This document shows positions 9,534 to 21,928 of a DNA stretch of 64,000 nt, piece after piece (position 1 is the first letter of the stretch; each line of letters starts with the position of its first letter). The position numbers were made by a program, and so were the translations under genes. The notes beneath the pieces were generated by a model that was given only the letters and a program-made list of their open reading frames with translations, ran no database searches and was not told the origin of the DNA. Source of the DNA: Hawksworthiomyces lignivorus (lineage: Eukaryota > Ascomycota > Sordariomycetes > Ophiostomatales > Ophiostomataceae); contig NTMA01000003.1 in assembly GCA_002917075.1 (NCBI GenBank), positions 868,001-932,000 of the forward strand. Reading direction: 5' to 3'.

Positions 9534-12500
9534 CCCGAACACCGACCAACAACCAGAGAGGCAAAGGTTGTGGTGATGATGCCGGCGTTATGGTGCTGGT
9601 GCGTAGGTCGACAATTCGCTGGTTTCTGCTGTTGAATCGCTTTTGTCGTAATTAGGAGTCGGTATAGAGAAGAACGAAGGCAGTAAGTGCTGGCGAAGCC
9701 GGAAAGTGAAGCTCGCAGAGCGGTTGTACAGATCGATGTTGAGAGGAGAAAGAGGGAGAGGGATCGTCGGGCAGGACGTAGAGAGGTGGATTAGCAAGAT
9801 GATGCTAGGGTCGAGCTGGTCGGTCGTGGTTTGGCAGAGACGGCTGTTTACATGGTCGTCACAAAAGGTGCGAAGAAAGAGAAGACCCAGAGAGGTGCAA
9901 AAAGAAAAGGTGAAGAAAAAAAGTGAGAGTGACGGTGAGGACGACGTGAGAGAAGAAGAGAACGAGGCGAATAGGAAGAGGAATAAGTGACAATGGGTCG
10001 AGTGACGAGGATGTGAAGTGGAGGTGGTGGAAAGGTATAGTGGAGGTAAATTTGTGATGAAGAAAGCCGAGCAATCTGCGTTGGACTACCTATTAACTGA
10101 CTAAAAGAAAGGTCCAGCAAGAGTTGGTCGGGTGAGACGGTGGCTCCTTCCTGTTTCCCTCAGCTGTGTGTGGGTGACCCTTTTTTCTTCCGGCTCCTTC
10201 CCTCACGCACTCTCTTCCTGCAGAGCTGATCCGCAAATCTTGGGACGTTCTCCAAGAAGGAAGGAACAAAAAGATAGAGTAGTGGAGGGTGAGGTAATGG
10301 AAAGAAGGAAGAATGTCGCACGGCACAGAGAAACAAAATGCAAAAGATAGACACTCACACACACGAAAAGAGAAGAGGTAGACAGACAAGAGAGGCAGAA
10401 AGTGAGCGAGAGATACGAGCGATCCCAAGCAGCAAGATTGGAGGGAGGCGGCGGAGGCACCATAACAACACACGCACTCACAGACACACCTGCGCTAGGC
10501 TTGGGTACAACAGTACACACAGAGACACAGAGACAGCAGCACGTACGATGGTAGCAGGGACTACGGAGTACACAAGACTAGTCCCAGATAGGGGATCCAC
10601 TTTTCTCTTTCTCGGTACAGAGGGAGGGAAAACGCAATTCTGGCGTGGGATGGGAAGGTTTGCGGGAAGGTACAGTAGGTACGAGAGTTGGCCCTCTCGC
10701 CGTCGCTCTCTCTCGCTAGGAGCCAAGTGCTGAAAGCAGTACTTTGATGTGATGGATGGGAAGGTGCAAGCAGATAGAAAAAAGTGCGAGCGATCTCTTG
10801 GTGCTCTGGAAGGGGAAAGAGCGAAAACGCAGCCAGCGAATAGAGACGAGCCAACAGGCGAGAGCTAGGCAAGAAGGAAAGGACAAAGGCAACTCTGGTC
10901 GCCAGTCTGGGCAGCGTCTGGCTACACTGCACTTACCGCATTGGTGTGTTGCTGGGGAGGGTCCAGACTGTAGAGGGCTTAGCGGGCGTTGCGGCAGGGC
11001 GCTATTGAAAGGCCGGAGGAACTACGGCGGGAAGCTTTTTTGGGGAAAGGGAGGGGAGAGAGAAGAAAGAGAGAAAGGATGGGAAGGAAGGAGAACCCCC
11101 ATTCATCATGCAGTACTCCGTAATAGTCTGCGTGCGATACATACAAAGCAACAAAGAGAAAGAGAGAGAACAAGTATCCTGCGTGTATTATCCATACAGT
11201 ATCGATTTGTACTGTATGTACCCTCTGCAAATACGTCTTCGTAAATGCCAACAAGCAAGCCTCTCAGCAATTAGTTATAGGTACTATACGCATAGGGACC
11301 CGTCAATTTACATTGTATGCTGGAATTGCAGCGTTCATTTAATTTATTTGACGGGGGACGAGAGGGAGAGCAGCACAGCAGGTACGTACCGACCTAGTGT
11401 GCGTATAGTGGTCAGAGGCACAGGCAAGCTGTTTGGTTGGCTGGACCGGGGTCACGCCCCGTTAGACAGCCGGCGGCCCGGGTGGAGCACGTGTATAGTA
11501 CTTGATAGTACAAGCGGTGGTACATGGATTGCACCAAATGCTCCGCGACAAGCTAGTATCCGCAGGTAGACTACGTACCAGTACCTCCTACTTGGTGCGA
11601 CGGCACAGCGCATCACTGCCTTGTTCCTGCGGGCCAGCGATCGCATGGGCGTCATTGGTTCCGAAGAGGGGAGAGCAGAGACAGAAGCCGAAGAACATGA
11701 TACGAAACCAGAGCAGCAAGGCAGTGAGAAGTCAGCAAGGTCAATGGAGGTCATTGAACGTTGGTGGAAGCCAAAGAAGAGGCCGAACGAAAGGGCCAAG
11801 AGAAGGCCAAGCGGAGAGGTCAAAAAGAAAACATTTTGATGACCGAGGCAATGCGAAAGGAAGCAGAAGGAGAAAGAGAAAGGGAACAGATCCGGACAAC
11901 TGCTCAAAGAAAATAAACAGGACGGCCACGGCAACTAAGGGAGGGCCGTGGAAAAGCAAAAGCGAACGACAGACACACCATCTTACACTGTACACCCGAA
12001 ATGGAGCTTCTACGGAAAGGTCCGTCAAAGACGTGCCCAAGCGAGCCAGGCTAGAAAAGAAAGCCACTCACCAAATCTACACACTCTGAAAAGTGCAGTT
12101 ACCGGCTGCCGAAACCGCATGACTTGCAGTGAATTTTTTTTATTCTTTTTTTTTTCCTTTGCTGCAAGGTTGCAGTATTACTCCGTACACCGATCCTGAT
12201 CTGTTGAAGGACCGACTTGCAAAGAGGGGAAGCAGAAAAGAGAGAAATAAAGAGAGAGCTGGGAGAGGACGAATAAGAAAAATGAAACAATGAGGGAAAA
12301 TGGCATGTTTGTTTGTGTCGTCCCAATTGGGGAGCTTACGACGTTCCTGATTTCCTATAAATTTCGTTTCTTTTTTTTAACACTAGATATTTCATCTATT
12401 CTTCCTGGCTTTTTCCCAGGTTGTCGGCTGGGGGAATTAAAGTGCCTGCGTCGAAAATAGAAAATTAGCACGCATACCTCAGGACCAGCCAGAGAGACAA

Positions 12501-13665
12501 AATACACTTGGAGCGGGGGATATTAAGAGGAAAGACGAGACGGAAAGACGAAGACAGCAGCGAAAAAAAAGGCTGGCAGGCCGCACCGTCCGACACAGCA
12601 GCCTGTGAGCACAGAACGGAGCATATGCGGGATCCGAGACATCCTCCCGCTTGCTGGTTGGGTGGTAGCTGGCGTGCGACCACGGATTTCTGGTGCACTG
12701 TCGAGTTTTCGTAGCTCCTCACTTGTCTACCTTAGTCGCATCGTCTGGTCATGTTGTCGGTTTCTACATTGCGCATAGCGTCCTTTTATTTTCGCATGCT
12801 TTTCTGGACTCCGTATTTTTCCCTCAGGAGGAGCATTAAATCATGACATGTTACATAAAGTTGAAATAAGGTATTTTGCCTCGTCCAAAGGACCCGCGGT
12901 AAACAGGAATAAATTTAATGTTGGACGTCTGTGGCATAGATGGCATGTCAAAGCGGGCTGCATGTGAAGAGGAGGAGGGGGAAAAAGAGGTTGGCTCGGC
13001 TGGATCCCACGCAGTCAGGTGCATCTCGTGCGCCTGATCTAGATATTGGACCACGACACCTTCTGCAATTCTTTTTTTGATGGGGCAATTGAAGCGGCCC
13101 TGCCAGGTCAATTGTGAAGAGGAGCAAAGAAAGGCGGTTCCACGAGATTTCTCAGATACATCTATGCCCAAGGCGGTACAAAGCAGAGGAGGGGTTGCTA
13201 TTTCTCTCAAAGCCTGATGAAAAACCCTCACACATGACGATTAAATCAAAACAAGGAGGAAAACGGTCAGGAACAGGCCAACCACCAACGGCCAGCACAA
13301 AGAATCAGCGTAAGAAAAAGCAGGTTTGGATAAAACAGGACGTAACCCAATGAGGCGCAGGGCAAAAACAAAGAAACCTGTGCTGGATGCCTTTCATAGG
13401 CAGACAAAAAAGAGCATCAGGCAGGAAATAGAAAAGCAGAAACAAGACAAATGCGTGCGTCGTACGAAGCACAGAGGACGTCATCTCCTGTGACAGAGAA
13501 AACGAGCGATGCGGGACAATGCTCAAGTGAAAGCAGGGATGCTAGATCCGGAAGACAGTATGCGGATGCAAAGTAACTTCTGTGCTGAAAATACAGCGCC
13601 TTACGAGGTACGAAGTGCGTGGCGCAGTTGCTAGGAAAGAATGAGCTGTACAACAAGTTCGGAGT

Positions 13666-13684
13666 ACATACATACATACATACA
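13666..13684. repeat. CATA tetranucleotide microsatellite
   Basis: About five CATA units in tandem, in the gene-free spacer. Confidence 0.85.
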
Positions 13685-13833
13685 ACCAAAACACAATACA
13701 AAATACCCCCGATTGTGGTGGAGGCCAAGAAGTCGCAGGAATGGCTATTCTCAAAAAGTTCTTTTCGGCTCTGGGGAGATCCATACCAAAACAGCAGCAG
13801 CAGCAACAGCATGCTGCCCATAGTGAACCGCCC

Positions 13834-13867
13834 AAGCCTATAAGGCTCCTAAGCCTATAAGGCTCCT
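13834..13867. repeat. 17-bp direct duplication
   Basis: AAGCCTATAAGGCTCCT occurs twice head to tail (13834-13850 and 13851-13867). Each unit holds an imperfect palindrome, AAGCCTATAAGGCT. Confidence 0.9.
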
Positions 13868-15836
13868 TGCGGGGAGTTGAAGAGTGCTGTGATGAGCACC
13901 TGGGGACCCAATCCAGATCTGCCGTTGCGTTCAGCATCTTGAGCACAGAAAGCATCGATCCTACCAGCATCGAACCCCTGCGAAGGAATCTACGGGTGCA
14001 TGCCACGGAGCAGTTGGCCGTTGTAGACACAGAGATGGGCGGCGGCACTCTCTCCCCCCTAGAAGGCCTGCCCAGAAGTTGTGATCCGCATGAGACGATC
14101 ACAACTGAAACATCACCAATACAGCCGCACCTACTTTCTGGGACCCGTTTGGTAGGCTTTCTTGGTGGGTTTCGTCTGAAGTTAAATCGCCAGGGAAATC
14201 CTCAGAAAGGGGAAAAAAGAAATGCCATACAGAATGAATGAATGGCCGAGTGAGATGGCTGCCATAGATGGCACAGCTTCGGCCTACAGAAATCTATAAA
14301 AAAGCAAGACGCAGATGCGAGAGCACAAGAAAGAAATCCGCCGGCGGCTGCTGTCTCCTTCCCTGGCTTTCGGGGTGTTTTACTTGAGTCGCCATTTTGA
14401 TATGCTTGTTTTAGTTTGAGTCTTTCCGGGTGGTCGCATTGAGCTTATTTCCCAGTATTGTTGCTGCTCCAGCACATGGAGCAGACCCTTCTGAAGCTCC
14501 CTGTTGTTCTTCATGGTCCGGCCTCCCTCGCAGGCTTACTGGCTGGTGCAGGTTTCTATGCCACCCCCTGCTGTGACCATTCAAGGATCCCACACCCGGT
14601 TTCGCTGCTGTTCCTCGTTCCTGGGCTAAGCACACGCAGCTAAGATGTACTGAAGGAAAAATGCACACACCAGGCGGCCATCCCGACCCGCATTTGTCTC
14701 ACTGGTCCCCTCCGTGGATAGCTCTTCTTTTGGCCTTCGGTGGTCGGTGATTTTTTCTTCTACGCTGCTTCTATTGAATGATATTTTTTTTTTTTTTTTG
14801 GCGAGTCGTGTCTCCATTGAATGTGCGTCTTTCAGAATTTGCGCTGCTCTTTGTTTCGACAGACTCCCCTTATCTGGCGGGAGGCAGAGGAGACAAAGAC
14901 AGCGATGGCTACTGCGCGGAATACTCCGTGTCTCTGTTGAAAGGGACGCTCTATTATGATATCTAAATTAACAATGTGTTCTGTAATCTTCGCCGGTCTT
15001 CGAATAAGCGTCAGGGAGGCTCCACCAATAGAGCCTTTTTTTTTTGGCTGGTGCTAGAGCTGCTAGAGCGCCGGCACCGTTGGCCGCGCTGTCTCAGCAA
15101 AGAATGCGTCGAGACAGAAGAGTCAAAATTAAAACCGGATTAATCAAGCGGGCCCGAATTCCTCAGTTGTGTTTCTCTCGCCTCCCTTCTACGGAGCACG
15201 GCACAGACTTCCGAACTCTCTCTCTGTCTTTCTCTTTGTCTGTCAGTCTCTCTCTTCTGTCTGCCACTGTGCATCGCACAGCAAACCGTGGAAATACAGA
15301 GGATATACATCCTCGTACTCGAGTAACCTGGCTCTCTCCCTTCCGGGCCGACTGCGTCCGTCTTACTCGCGTATACGGGTTACTGTGAAGACAGATGAAG
15401 CTTACAAACTGGCGGTGCCTTACGTTCTCTACGTTGGCGGCAGAGGAGGAATTCATCCGGAAACAAGAATGGACAGGACGTACTGTAATACCAGCCCGTG
15501 ACAACGTGGTTACGAGCAGGCGATATTGGGGGCCGGTCAAGGACGACTGCGACTCTAACGCATGTGCGTCTTTTGTTGGCTTTCTCGTCCCGTTTGGGAC
15601 GAGAGCCGACAGTCTTCATGACTAAGTCCGTCCGGCGTGCAGTGTATGCAATCATTCGCACATGTTTTGTAATACACCCATATGCCACGCCCAGATTCCT
15701 TGGGCCTGCAACTTCATCAGCCGCTAGCCACTTTCTCACGGCCGCCCACCCCCATCCAGCCCACTATCGTGTGGCGAGGCCCGAACCAACCTGGTTGGTT
15801 GCATGCACACACCACACGCACACTCACAAACGCACG

Positions 15837-15873
15837 TACGGAGTACGGAGTACACACACACACACACACACAC
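15837..15873. repeat. Overlapping TACGGAGTA pair followed by (AC)11
   Basis: TACGGAGTA at 15837-15845 and 15844-15852 overlap by two bases, and the dinucleotide run AC x11 (15852-15873) follows directly. Confidence 0.9.
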
Positions 15874-18061
15874 CAGCTCCTTTGTTCTTCTGTCTCTTGA
15901 GCAGCAGGCACTATCATTCCTCCTCCTCCTCCTATGCAGATTGCAGAGAGAGTTTTTTTACCTTCTCGTCTGGGCTGTCTGCTCTGGCTGTCCTCTCTGC
16001 GTTCTGCACGTGGCTTATCGAAGCTAGGTGTGTATTGTACTGTATGTTTGTATTTTGGGAGATTAGATGCATGTCTCACCAATATACACGACCCTCGGGG
16101 AAATAACAGAGGTGAGAACAGGATAGTCGCTAGTATCTAGTACATGTAGCAGGCAGAGACAATACCCAGCGATTGGATTTCTTCTTTGCGCACGTAAGAT
16201 ACAACACGTCGATCTCTCCGCCGAGGGAGAAAGAGTGATCATGATGGGGTGGCAATTTGCCAGATTCTGGGACTGAATTGCCTGCCCAGGAAGACAGAAG
16301 AATACCAGAAGAAGAAGCAGTCGCTCAGCGTCCCACGTATGCCCTATACCATCGCAAAACTATTGAAGTATTGTCATAAGATGCAACGCCATGTATTATA
16401 TGGCTATAGTGCGAAGACATAAGCATAAGTGGTGCTGCGCGCACGGTGTCCTCCCGTGTGAATGGGATTTATTATCTGGGCTCCAAGGCGAGACAGTGGC
16501 CAAATGAAGGGAGCAATGCACGGTCATTTCAGTTGATTTCTAGTCTCTGTATGGCCTGGCCACTAATTAGTACCCGTTGACTGGGCAGCACACAAGCAGA
16601 CCTAGCGTGCTCTGTATTGCTCAGATCAGCCTCGCCGGCGGCGAACGGAGTCATACTGCGTAATTGGCGCAGTGCCTGGCCAAGCTGCTCGTACCTGTAT
16701 GCACAGAGTGCACCGTAAATAGCTGAAGAAACGAGGCATTCGCGAGGCGGCCAGAGGCAAAAGGCATCGAGGGCAAAAATAGCACAAGAGAAAAGAATAG
16801 GCCTCCCTTTCAGCAAGGCAGGGGACTGTACATGATCGCACAGCAGCAAGTGCGGACCCTCGATTGTGCTGAAAGTGGTATACGACGTTCAAATTAAGAC
16901 AGCAGCACAGCTACGCAAGGGGGATCTTATGCGTATTTTCTGGCCTCAGCACGCCTGGTGCATCTCTTCGTTTGTCGTTCTTCTTTCCTTTTTCGAAGGG
17001 CGCCTCTTTTTGCAACGGACTCCATCCGTCTTGTTTCACATGGTCCACTCGTTCCACCAAAAAAGGGATGCAGTTCTCGTAAGATACGAAGCAGCCCCAG
17101 CCATGCCCATGCGCGACAGGTATAAAATAAAAAGCCCGCCGAGGACGCCTTCTGAATCGATATTGGATTATTTTGGATACGATGTGGCCCCATAGTCATA
17201 ATAGTCGTAAAAAAAAAGGAGGATTGGCCCGCCAGACATGCAAAATAAGCCCTCCCCTTTTTCACATTCCACTCTGCCCTTATTTTCTGCTATTCTCTTA
17301 CCATATAGGGTAATATATCTCATGCTAAAGCCGCTCCCTAAGATGAGGAGAAGCAGCAACAAGTAACAGAAGCAGAATAATACCAAAAAAGAGAAGCCCA
17401 GCAATAGAGGCACCACAGCGGGCTCCATCTTCCCGGGTCAGGGGCTGACTAGATCATCCGCCAAGGCGATCCCGCATTCTGCCTTTCGAAATAACAAGAC
17501 TCGTTCCAATACGAGTGAGGCATGAATTTGAAGTGGAGTAGAAGCAGGTAAAAAGAGGGAAGAGGCGTCTGGGAGAGATTGCTCTGCTGTATGGAGGGTA
17601 GATGGGAACTGATGTGAGATTGACGATGTATCTCAGCCGGACGTTGGGCTGGAGGGGTCCTTCAGCGCCTATTACTGGGCATACGGTGCTACTCGTACTG
17701 CAATAGCGGCAAGATCGCCTCGTATTCAGCACTAACAACCGCCTTGTGGCTTCGTATCCCGCCTGCAATAGTGATGACACAGGCGCCGACCCCGCTAAAG
17801 ATGAGAAGGGGCTGAGCCGCTCATCAGCTCGGCCAGCCGCCAATCAGCGCGCCAGGCTATTCGAGATCAGCCTAGGCGTGTCCAATTGGCTGCCGCGATG
17901 ATCGATCTGCAGAGCCAGCTCAGCAGCCACGAAAAGAAAAAAAAATAGCTGTCTTGTTTCGCAACAGCAAGCGAAGCAGGAAATAAGAAAAAGAGACACA
18001 GCAATTGCACACATAGCAGCGGAGAAGAAAAAGTACCACCCCACCACGCTTGAGCTTTCTT

Positions 18062-18079
18062 TGTGTGTGTGTGTGTGTG
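18062..18079. repeat. (TG)9 run just upstream of the GPI19 start
   Basis: Nine TG units end 30 bp before the GPI19 ATG, so the run is probably in its 5' leader. Confidence 0.9.
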
Positions 18080-18109
18080 CCTCTGCCCCGATTTGTTGCC
18101 CGTCCCGCC

Positions 18110-19492
18110 ATGGCGGGGACCTCCGAGGACGAGTCCAAGCCCTCGTCGGACGCGCACTCCACGGCGGCCGAGGAGTACGAGGGCGACGAGGGCGAGTCGT
18201 ACCGGGGCGAGGAGGATGTGTTTGACGAGTCGTTTGACTTTGAGGACCTGAACGAGGACGACGACGACGCCGACAGCTTCGACAGCAGCGACGGCGACGG
18301 CGACGTGGACGGCGTGGAGCGGGTGGGCGACAGCGTGGACGACCTGGACGACGAGGGCCGCGGCGGGGGCAGCAGCAGCAACAGCCGTCTGCGGCGGACG
18401 GGATCGCGGTCGTCGTCGGTGGCGACGGCGTCGGCGTCGGCGACGGCGGCGACGGGGCGCAGCAGCAGCGCGCTGAGCCTCAACTTTGCGCCGCCGTTCT
18501 ACGGGCGGCCGCCGACGCCGCTGCCGCCGTCGCCGTCGCTGACGTCGCTTCTGCGCCCCTCGCGGCCGACGACGCCGGACGCCAGCGATGTGGACGACGC
18601 GGCGACGGGGGCGCTGGAGAACCCGGTGCCGCGGGCGGCGCCGCAGGTGCCGACGTACGAGTACTACGGGTTCGTGCTGTACCTCTTCTCGAGCATGGCG
18701 TTCCTCATCTACCTGCTGTGGAGCTACCTGCCGTCGCCGTTCCTGCACGCCCTCGGCATCTACTACTACCCCAACCGCTGGTGGAGCCTGGCCGTGCCCA
18801 GCTTCCTCGTCATCGCCCTCGCCTACGTCTACGTCGCCCTCGCCGCCTACAACACCGAGGTCCTCACCCTGCCCCTCGACAACCTCGAGACCATTGTCGA
18901 CGGCGTCGCCCAGATCGCCGCCGTCGACTCCCGCTCCGGCGGCATCGTCATCGTCAGCGGCCCCGACGGCCGCCGCGTCGAGGGCTGCGGGCCCACCGCC
19001 ACCGCCAGCGAGCGCAACGCCCAGAACCAGAACCAGCCGGGCGGCGGCGGCGGCGGCGGCTCCTCCTCCGCTTTGTCCGCCCACCACCACCAGCACCTCC
19101 GCGGCGCCGACACCATCGCGTCGTGGCCGGCGTCCGACGCTGCTGCTGCCGCCCCCTACGGCCACCAGCGCGAGCCGTCGTCCCCCTCGCCGCCCCTGGG
19201 CAAGACGGCCTGGCGGGACCGGTCTGCCAAGAACAGCCGAGACCGGAAGAACCGAAAGGGCGGCGGAGCGGCGTCGTCTGCCAGCAGGGATGCAGAGAGC
19301 CACGAAGGGGATGATGGGCTCACCATGGGCAGCCGGGGGCGTGGCTGGAGCGGCAGTCTAGAAAAGCCTGAGCGCAGACAGAGCAGCCGCTATCCTCGCA
19401 CCGCCGAAGAGTGGAAGCGGCTGTGGGACGAAGGCACGGATGCCGTCATGGATATCCCTCTTGCAGGCGTTTGTGAGGTACTGTATGCCTGA
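18110..19492 (+). CDS. GPI19: PIG-P/Gpi19 subunit of GPI-GlcNAc transferase
   Basis: A single exon of 460 residues. The PIG-P core starts near residue 180 (PTYEYYGFVLYLFSS) with two membrane segments at about 186-207 and 224-248 separated by LGIYYYPNRWW. It continues with LPLDNLETIVDG and ends with the typical EEWKRLWDEGTDAVMDIPL...VLY tail. PIG-P is a small ER-membrane subunit of the complex that transfers GlcNAc from UDP-GlcNAc to phosphatidylinositol, the first step of GPI-anchor synthesis. Animal and yeast forms are under 160 residues; this one has an acidic, Ser/Gly-rich N-terminus of about 180 residues and a 150-residue low-complexity insertion before the C-terminal motif. ATG 18110 was chosen because it is the first in-frame ATG; the upstream open codons contain none. 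Confidence 0.9.
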   Translation: MAGTSEDESKPSSDAHSTAAEEYEGDEGESYRGEEDVFDESFDFEDLNEDDDDADSFDSSDGDGDVDGVERVGDSVDDLDDEGRGGGSSSNSRLRRTGSRSSSVATASASATAATGRSSSALSLNFAPPFYGRPPTPLPPSPSLTSLLRPSRPTTPDASDVDDAATGALENPVPRAAPQVPTYEYYGFVLYLFSSMAFLIYLLWSYLPSPFLHALGIYYYPNRWWSLAVPSFLVIALAYVYVALAAYNTEVLTLPLDNLETIVDGVAQIAAVDSRSGGIVIVSGPDGRRVEGCGPTATASERNAQNQNQPGGGGGGGSSSALSAHHHQHLRGADTIASWPASDAAAAAPYGHQREPSSPSPPLGKTAWRDRSAKNSRDRKNRKGGGAASSASRDAESHEGDDGLTMGSRGRGWSGSLEKPERRQSSRYPRTAEEWKRLWDEGTDAVMDIPLAGVCEVLYA

Positions 19493-20232
19493 GACACGCG
19501 CACGCAGATGTCTGCATGCAAAGCGTAGCTGCTCGCTCTGTTGTACAAAAGAAGATATATGTATATATTAGTGTATTGAGATACCCGATTACGAGAATAG
19601 AACTGCATTGAAGATATATAAACAGCAGACTTAAGCATTTATTCGGTCTTTCCAGCTAAAACATTTGTCGACAGCTTTCACAGTTGCGCCTTCCTTTCCT
19701 CAGAGCAAGGCTTTCGGGGAAATTCGTCGGCCCGTGCAGTTGTCAATCACAGCCTACTAAGCCTAACTAAAACTATTCGCTTACTTAGAATTCGTTAGCT
19801 GAGAAGAAGAGCTGCTTAATGTTTTTTGCTGCATCCTCAGCCTCCAATACCGCAGCAGAAAACCAACCCCTCCACTAAAATCCCCAATTCCCCAGAACTC
19901 CCTTTGCCTGCAGCTTCGACGCGACATGTGCAAGCAGCGAAAAACTTAAAAAAAAGCAGACAGCAAAAAAAGGTCCAAAATCCCTGCACCAGTCCACCAC
20001 CACCCGCGAAAGCGAACAGCGAGCGCACGACAAACAGGAGAAACACGCGCACTTCGCAGAGGAGCGTCAATTGCGCAAAACCATTCGCTTTTCCCCGTCG
20101 AAAGAGAGCCGCGAAAGCTCCGACATCGAAAGGCGGCCCTTCCGAGCTCGACGAGCTCCGTCTCTTTTTCTCCCGTTCTCTCTCTCTCTCGATACCCTTC
20201 CTTGAACACACAACAACACAACCATCCCAGCC
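19493..20232. other. Spacer GPI19 to ARP4
   Basis: No gene. It holds the GPI19 3' region (AT-rich, 19550-19650) and the ARP4 promoter/5' leader, which has A/C-rich and then CT-rich stretches (20160-20230) just before the ATG. Confidence 0.5.
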
Positions 20233-21928
20233 ATGGCACAGGCCCAACAACCACTGACCTCGGCGACGCAGCCGACGGACGTTTACGGAGGAGGTAAGAT
20301 GCGACGCTCCGCGAGCGAGGAAGAGAGCAGAGGTGGCAGGTGTGACGAAGGCGGCTTCTTTGTGTTCTTTGTTGCTAACTTTTTTTTTTTTCTCCCTACG
20401 CACAGATGAGGTCTCTGCTCTGGTTCTGGACCCGGGCTTCTGCCACACGCGCGCAGGCTTCGCGGGCGAGGACGTGCCTAAGGTCGTGGTGCCGTCGTTC
20501 TACGCGCACGTGGCCGGCGACGGCGGCCGGCCGGCGCGCGACCTGTTCGGCGACGAGGTGCTGATTCCGCGGGCGGGGCTGGAGATCCGCAACTACATGA
20601 ACCGCGACAGCGTGGTCGAGGACTGGGACGCCGCCGTCAAGCTGTGGGAGCACGCGCTGGTGCGCCGCCTGCAGCCGGTGCGGCTGGCGTCGTCGCTGCG
20701 CGGGCCAAGCGCCAAGGTGGGGGGCGGCGACGGCGACGAAGAGGGCGAGACGAAGAAGAAGGAAGGAGCTGAAAACGGCGACGCCATGGACGTTGACAGC
20801 GGGGCCGCCGCCGCCGCCGGGGCCGCAGAAGACCTGGCCGACGCGCAGGACAAGCCGCTGGCCGAGAACCCGCTGCTGATGACGGAGGCGCCGTGGAACC
20901 CGGCCAAGTCGCGCGAGCGGGCCATCGAGATCGCCATGGAGGGCTGGGGCGCGCCGGCGTTCTGGCTGAGCCGCACGCCCGTGCTGGCCGCGTTTGCCGC
21001 CGGCAAGGCGTCGGCGCTCGTCGTCGACGTCGGCGGCGCCGGCACCAGCGTCACCGCCGTCCACGACGGCCTCGTGCTGCGCCGCTCCGTCCAGCGCTCC
21101 CCCGCCGGCGGCCTGTACCTGTCGGGCCAGATCCGCGACATGTGGAAGGCCCAGCCCGCCGACCAGGGCGGGCCCGTCCGCGTCGTCCCCACTTACATGG
21201 TCGAGAACAAGACCCCCGTCGACGCCGGCGCCCCCGCCCAGGCCCGCCTGCGCAACTTCCCCTTTGCCGTCCAGTCCTCCTTCCGCGCCTACGAGGAGGA
21301 GCGCCTGCTCACCGAGTTCAAGGAGTCCGTCGTCGAGGTCTGGCGCGGCCCCGGTCGCTTCACCACCCCGGGCAACGAGGACTTTGCCCGCTCCCAGCCC
21401 GGCCGCGTCTTCGAGATGCCCGACGGCTCCAACCAGATGTGGCGCGAGCAGCGCTACCGCGTCGCCGAGGGCATGTGGGACGAGCAGGCCGCGTACCCGT
21501 CCACGGCCGCAGCGGAGCAGGCCGGCGACGACGCTGCCGCCGCCGCCGCCGCTGCTGCCGCCGCGCTGCCCGCCTGGGCCGCCCCGCCCCCCGCTCTGCT
21601 CAAGACCCAGACCATCCCCGAGCTCGTGCGCGCCGCCGTCAACAGCGTCGACGTCGACCTGCGCCCCCTGCTGCTCGGCAACGTCGTCGTCACCGGCAGC
21701 ACCAGCCTGCTCAACGGCTTCAACGACCGCCTCAACAACGAGCTCACTGCCATCTGGCCCGGCGTCAAGATCAAGATCCACGCCGCCGGCCTCACCAGCG
21801 AGCGCCGCTTCGGCGCCTGGATCGGCGGCAGCATCCTCGCCAGCCTCGGCACCTTCCACCAGATGTGGATCTCCCGCGCCGAGTACGAAGAGAACGGCGC
21901 TGCCATCGTCGAGAAGCGGTGCAAGTGA
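20233..21928 (+). CDS. ARP4: Actin-related protein 4 (Arp4)
   Basis: Exon 1 20233-20293 and exon 2 20406-21928 (112-nt intron, branch GCTAAC near 20373) give 527 residues. The start MAQAQQ...DVYGGDEVSALVLDPG and then FCHTRAGFAGEDVPKVVVPSFY is diagnostic of Arp4 (BAF53). The nucleotide-binding region VVDVGGAGTSVTAVHDG and the C-terminal actin-fold motifs NVVVTGSTSLLNGF and GAWIGGSILASLGTF are present. Arp4 is a nuclear subunit shared by the NuA4 acetyltransferase and the INO80 and SWR1 remodellers. Two lineage-type insertions are visible: an acidic Lys/Ala segment at about 120-165 and a poly-Ala/Pro segment near 415-440. Chromatin role inferred from the family. Confidence 0.92.

Larger units (their letters stand above)
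9534..18109. other. 8.6-kb spacer between ELL and GPI19 without a supportable gene
   Basis: Both strands were read. The longest open frames (11502-12089 plus, 13542-14102 minus, 15498-16106 plus) have no recognisable motif, no codon bias like the neighbours and often no ATG. The stretch next to ELL (9540-11000) is purine-rich on the plus strand, meaning pyrimidine-rich in the ELL sense, like a long 5' UTR or promoter. It carries simple repeats and five exact copies of TACTCCGTA or its complement (10562, 11114, 12179, 15837, 15844). A TATAAAA at 17121 and a CCAAT context near 17880 lie on the GPI19 side. An unrecognised non-coding transcript or a degenerate gene cannot be excluded. Confidence 0.5.

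Noticed and set aside
11502..12089. A 195-codon plus-strand frame
   Set aside because: It arises in purine-rich sequence giving Lys/Arg/Glu low complexity, without a convincing start.
13960..13985. GGTTCGA on the minus strand, resembling a tRNA B box
   Set aside because: The following bases do not fit the B box consensus and no A box or cloverleaf could be formed.
17867..19303. A 478-codon antisense frame across GPI19
   Set aside because: The opposite strand encodes the conserved PIG-P domain with two membrane spans; the antisense product is Arg/Val low complexity.
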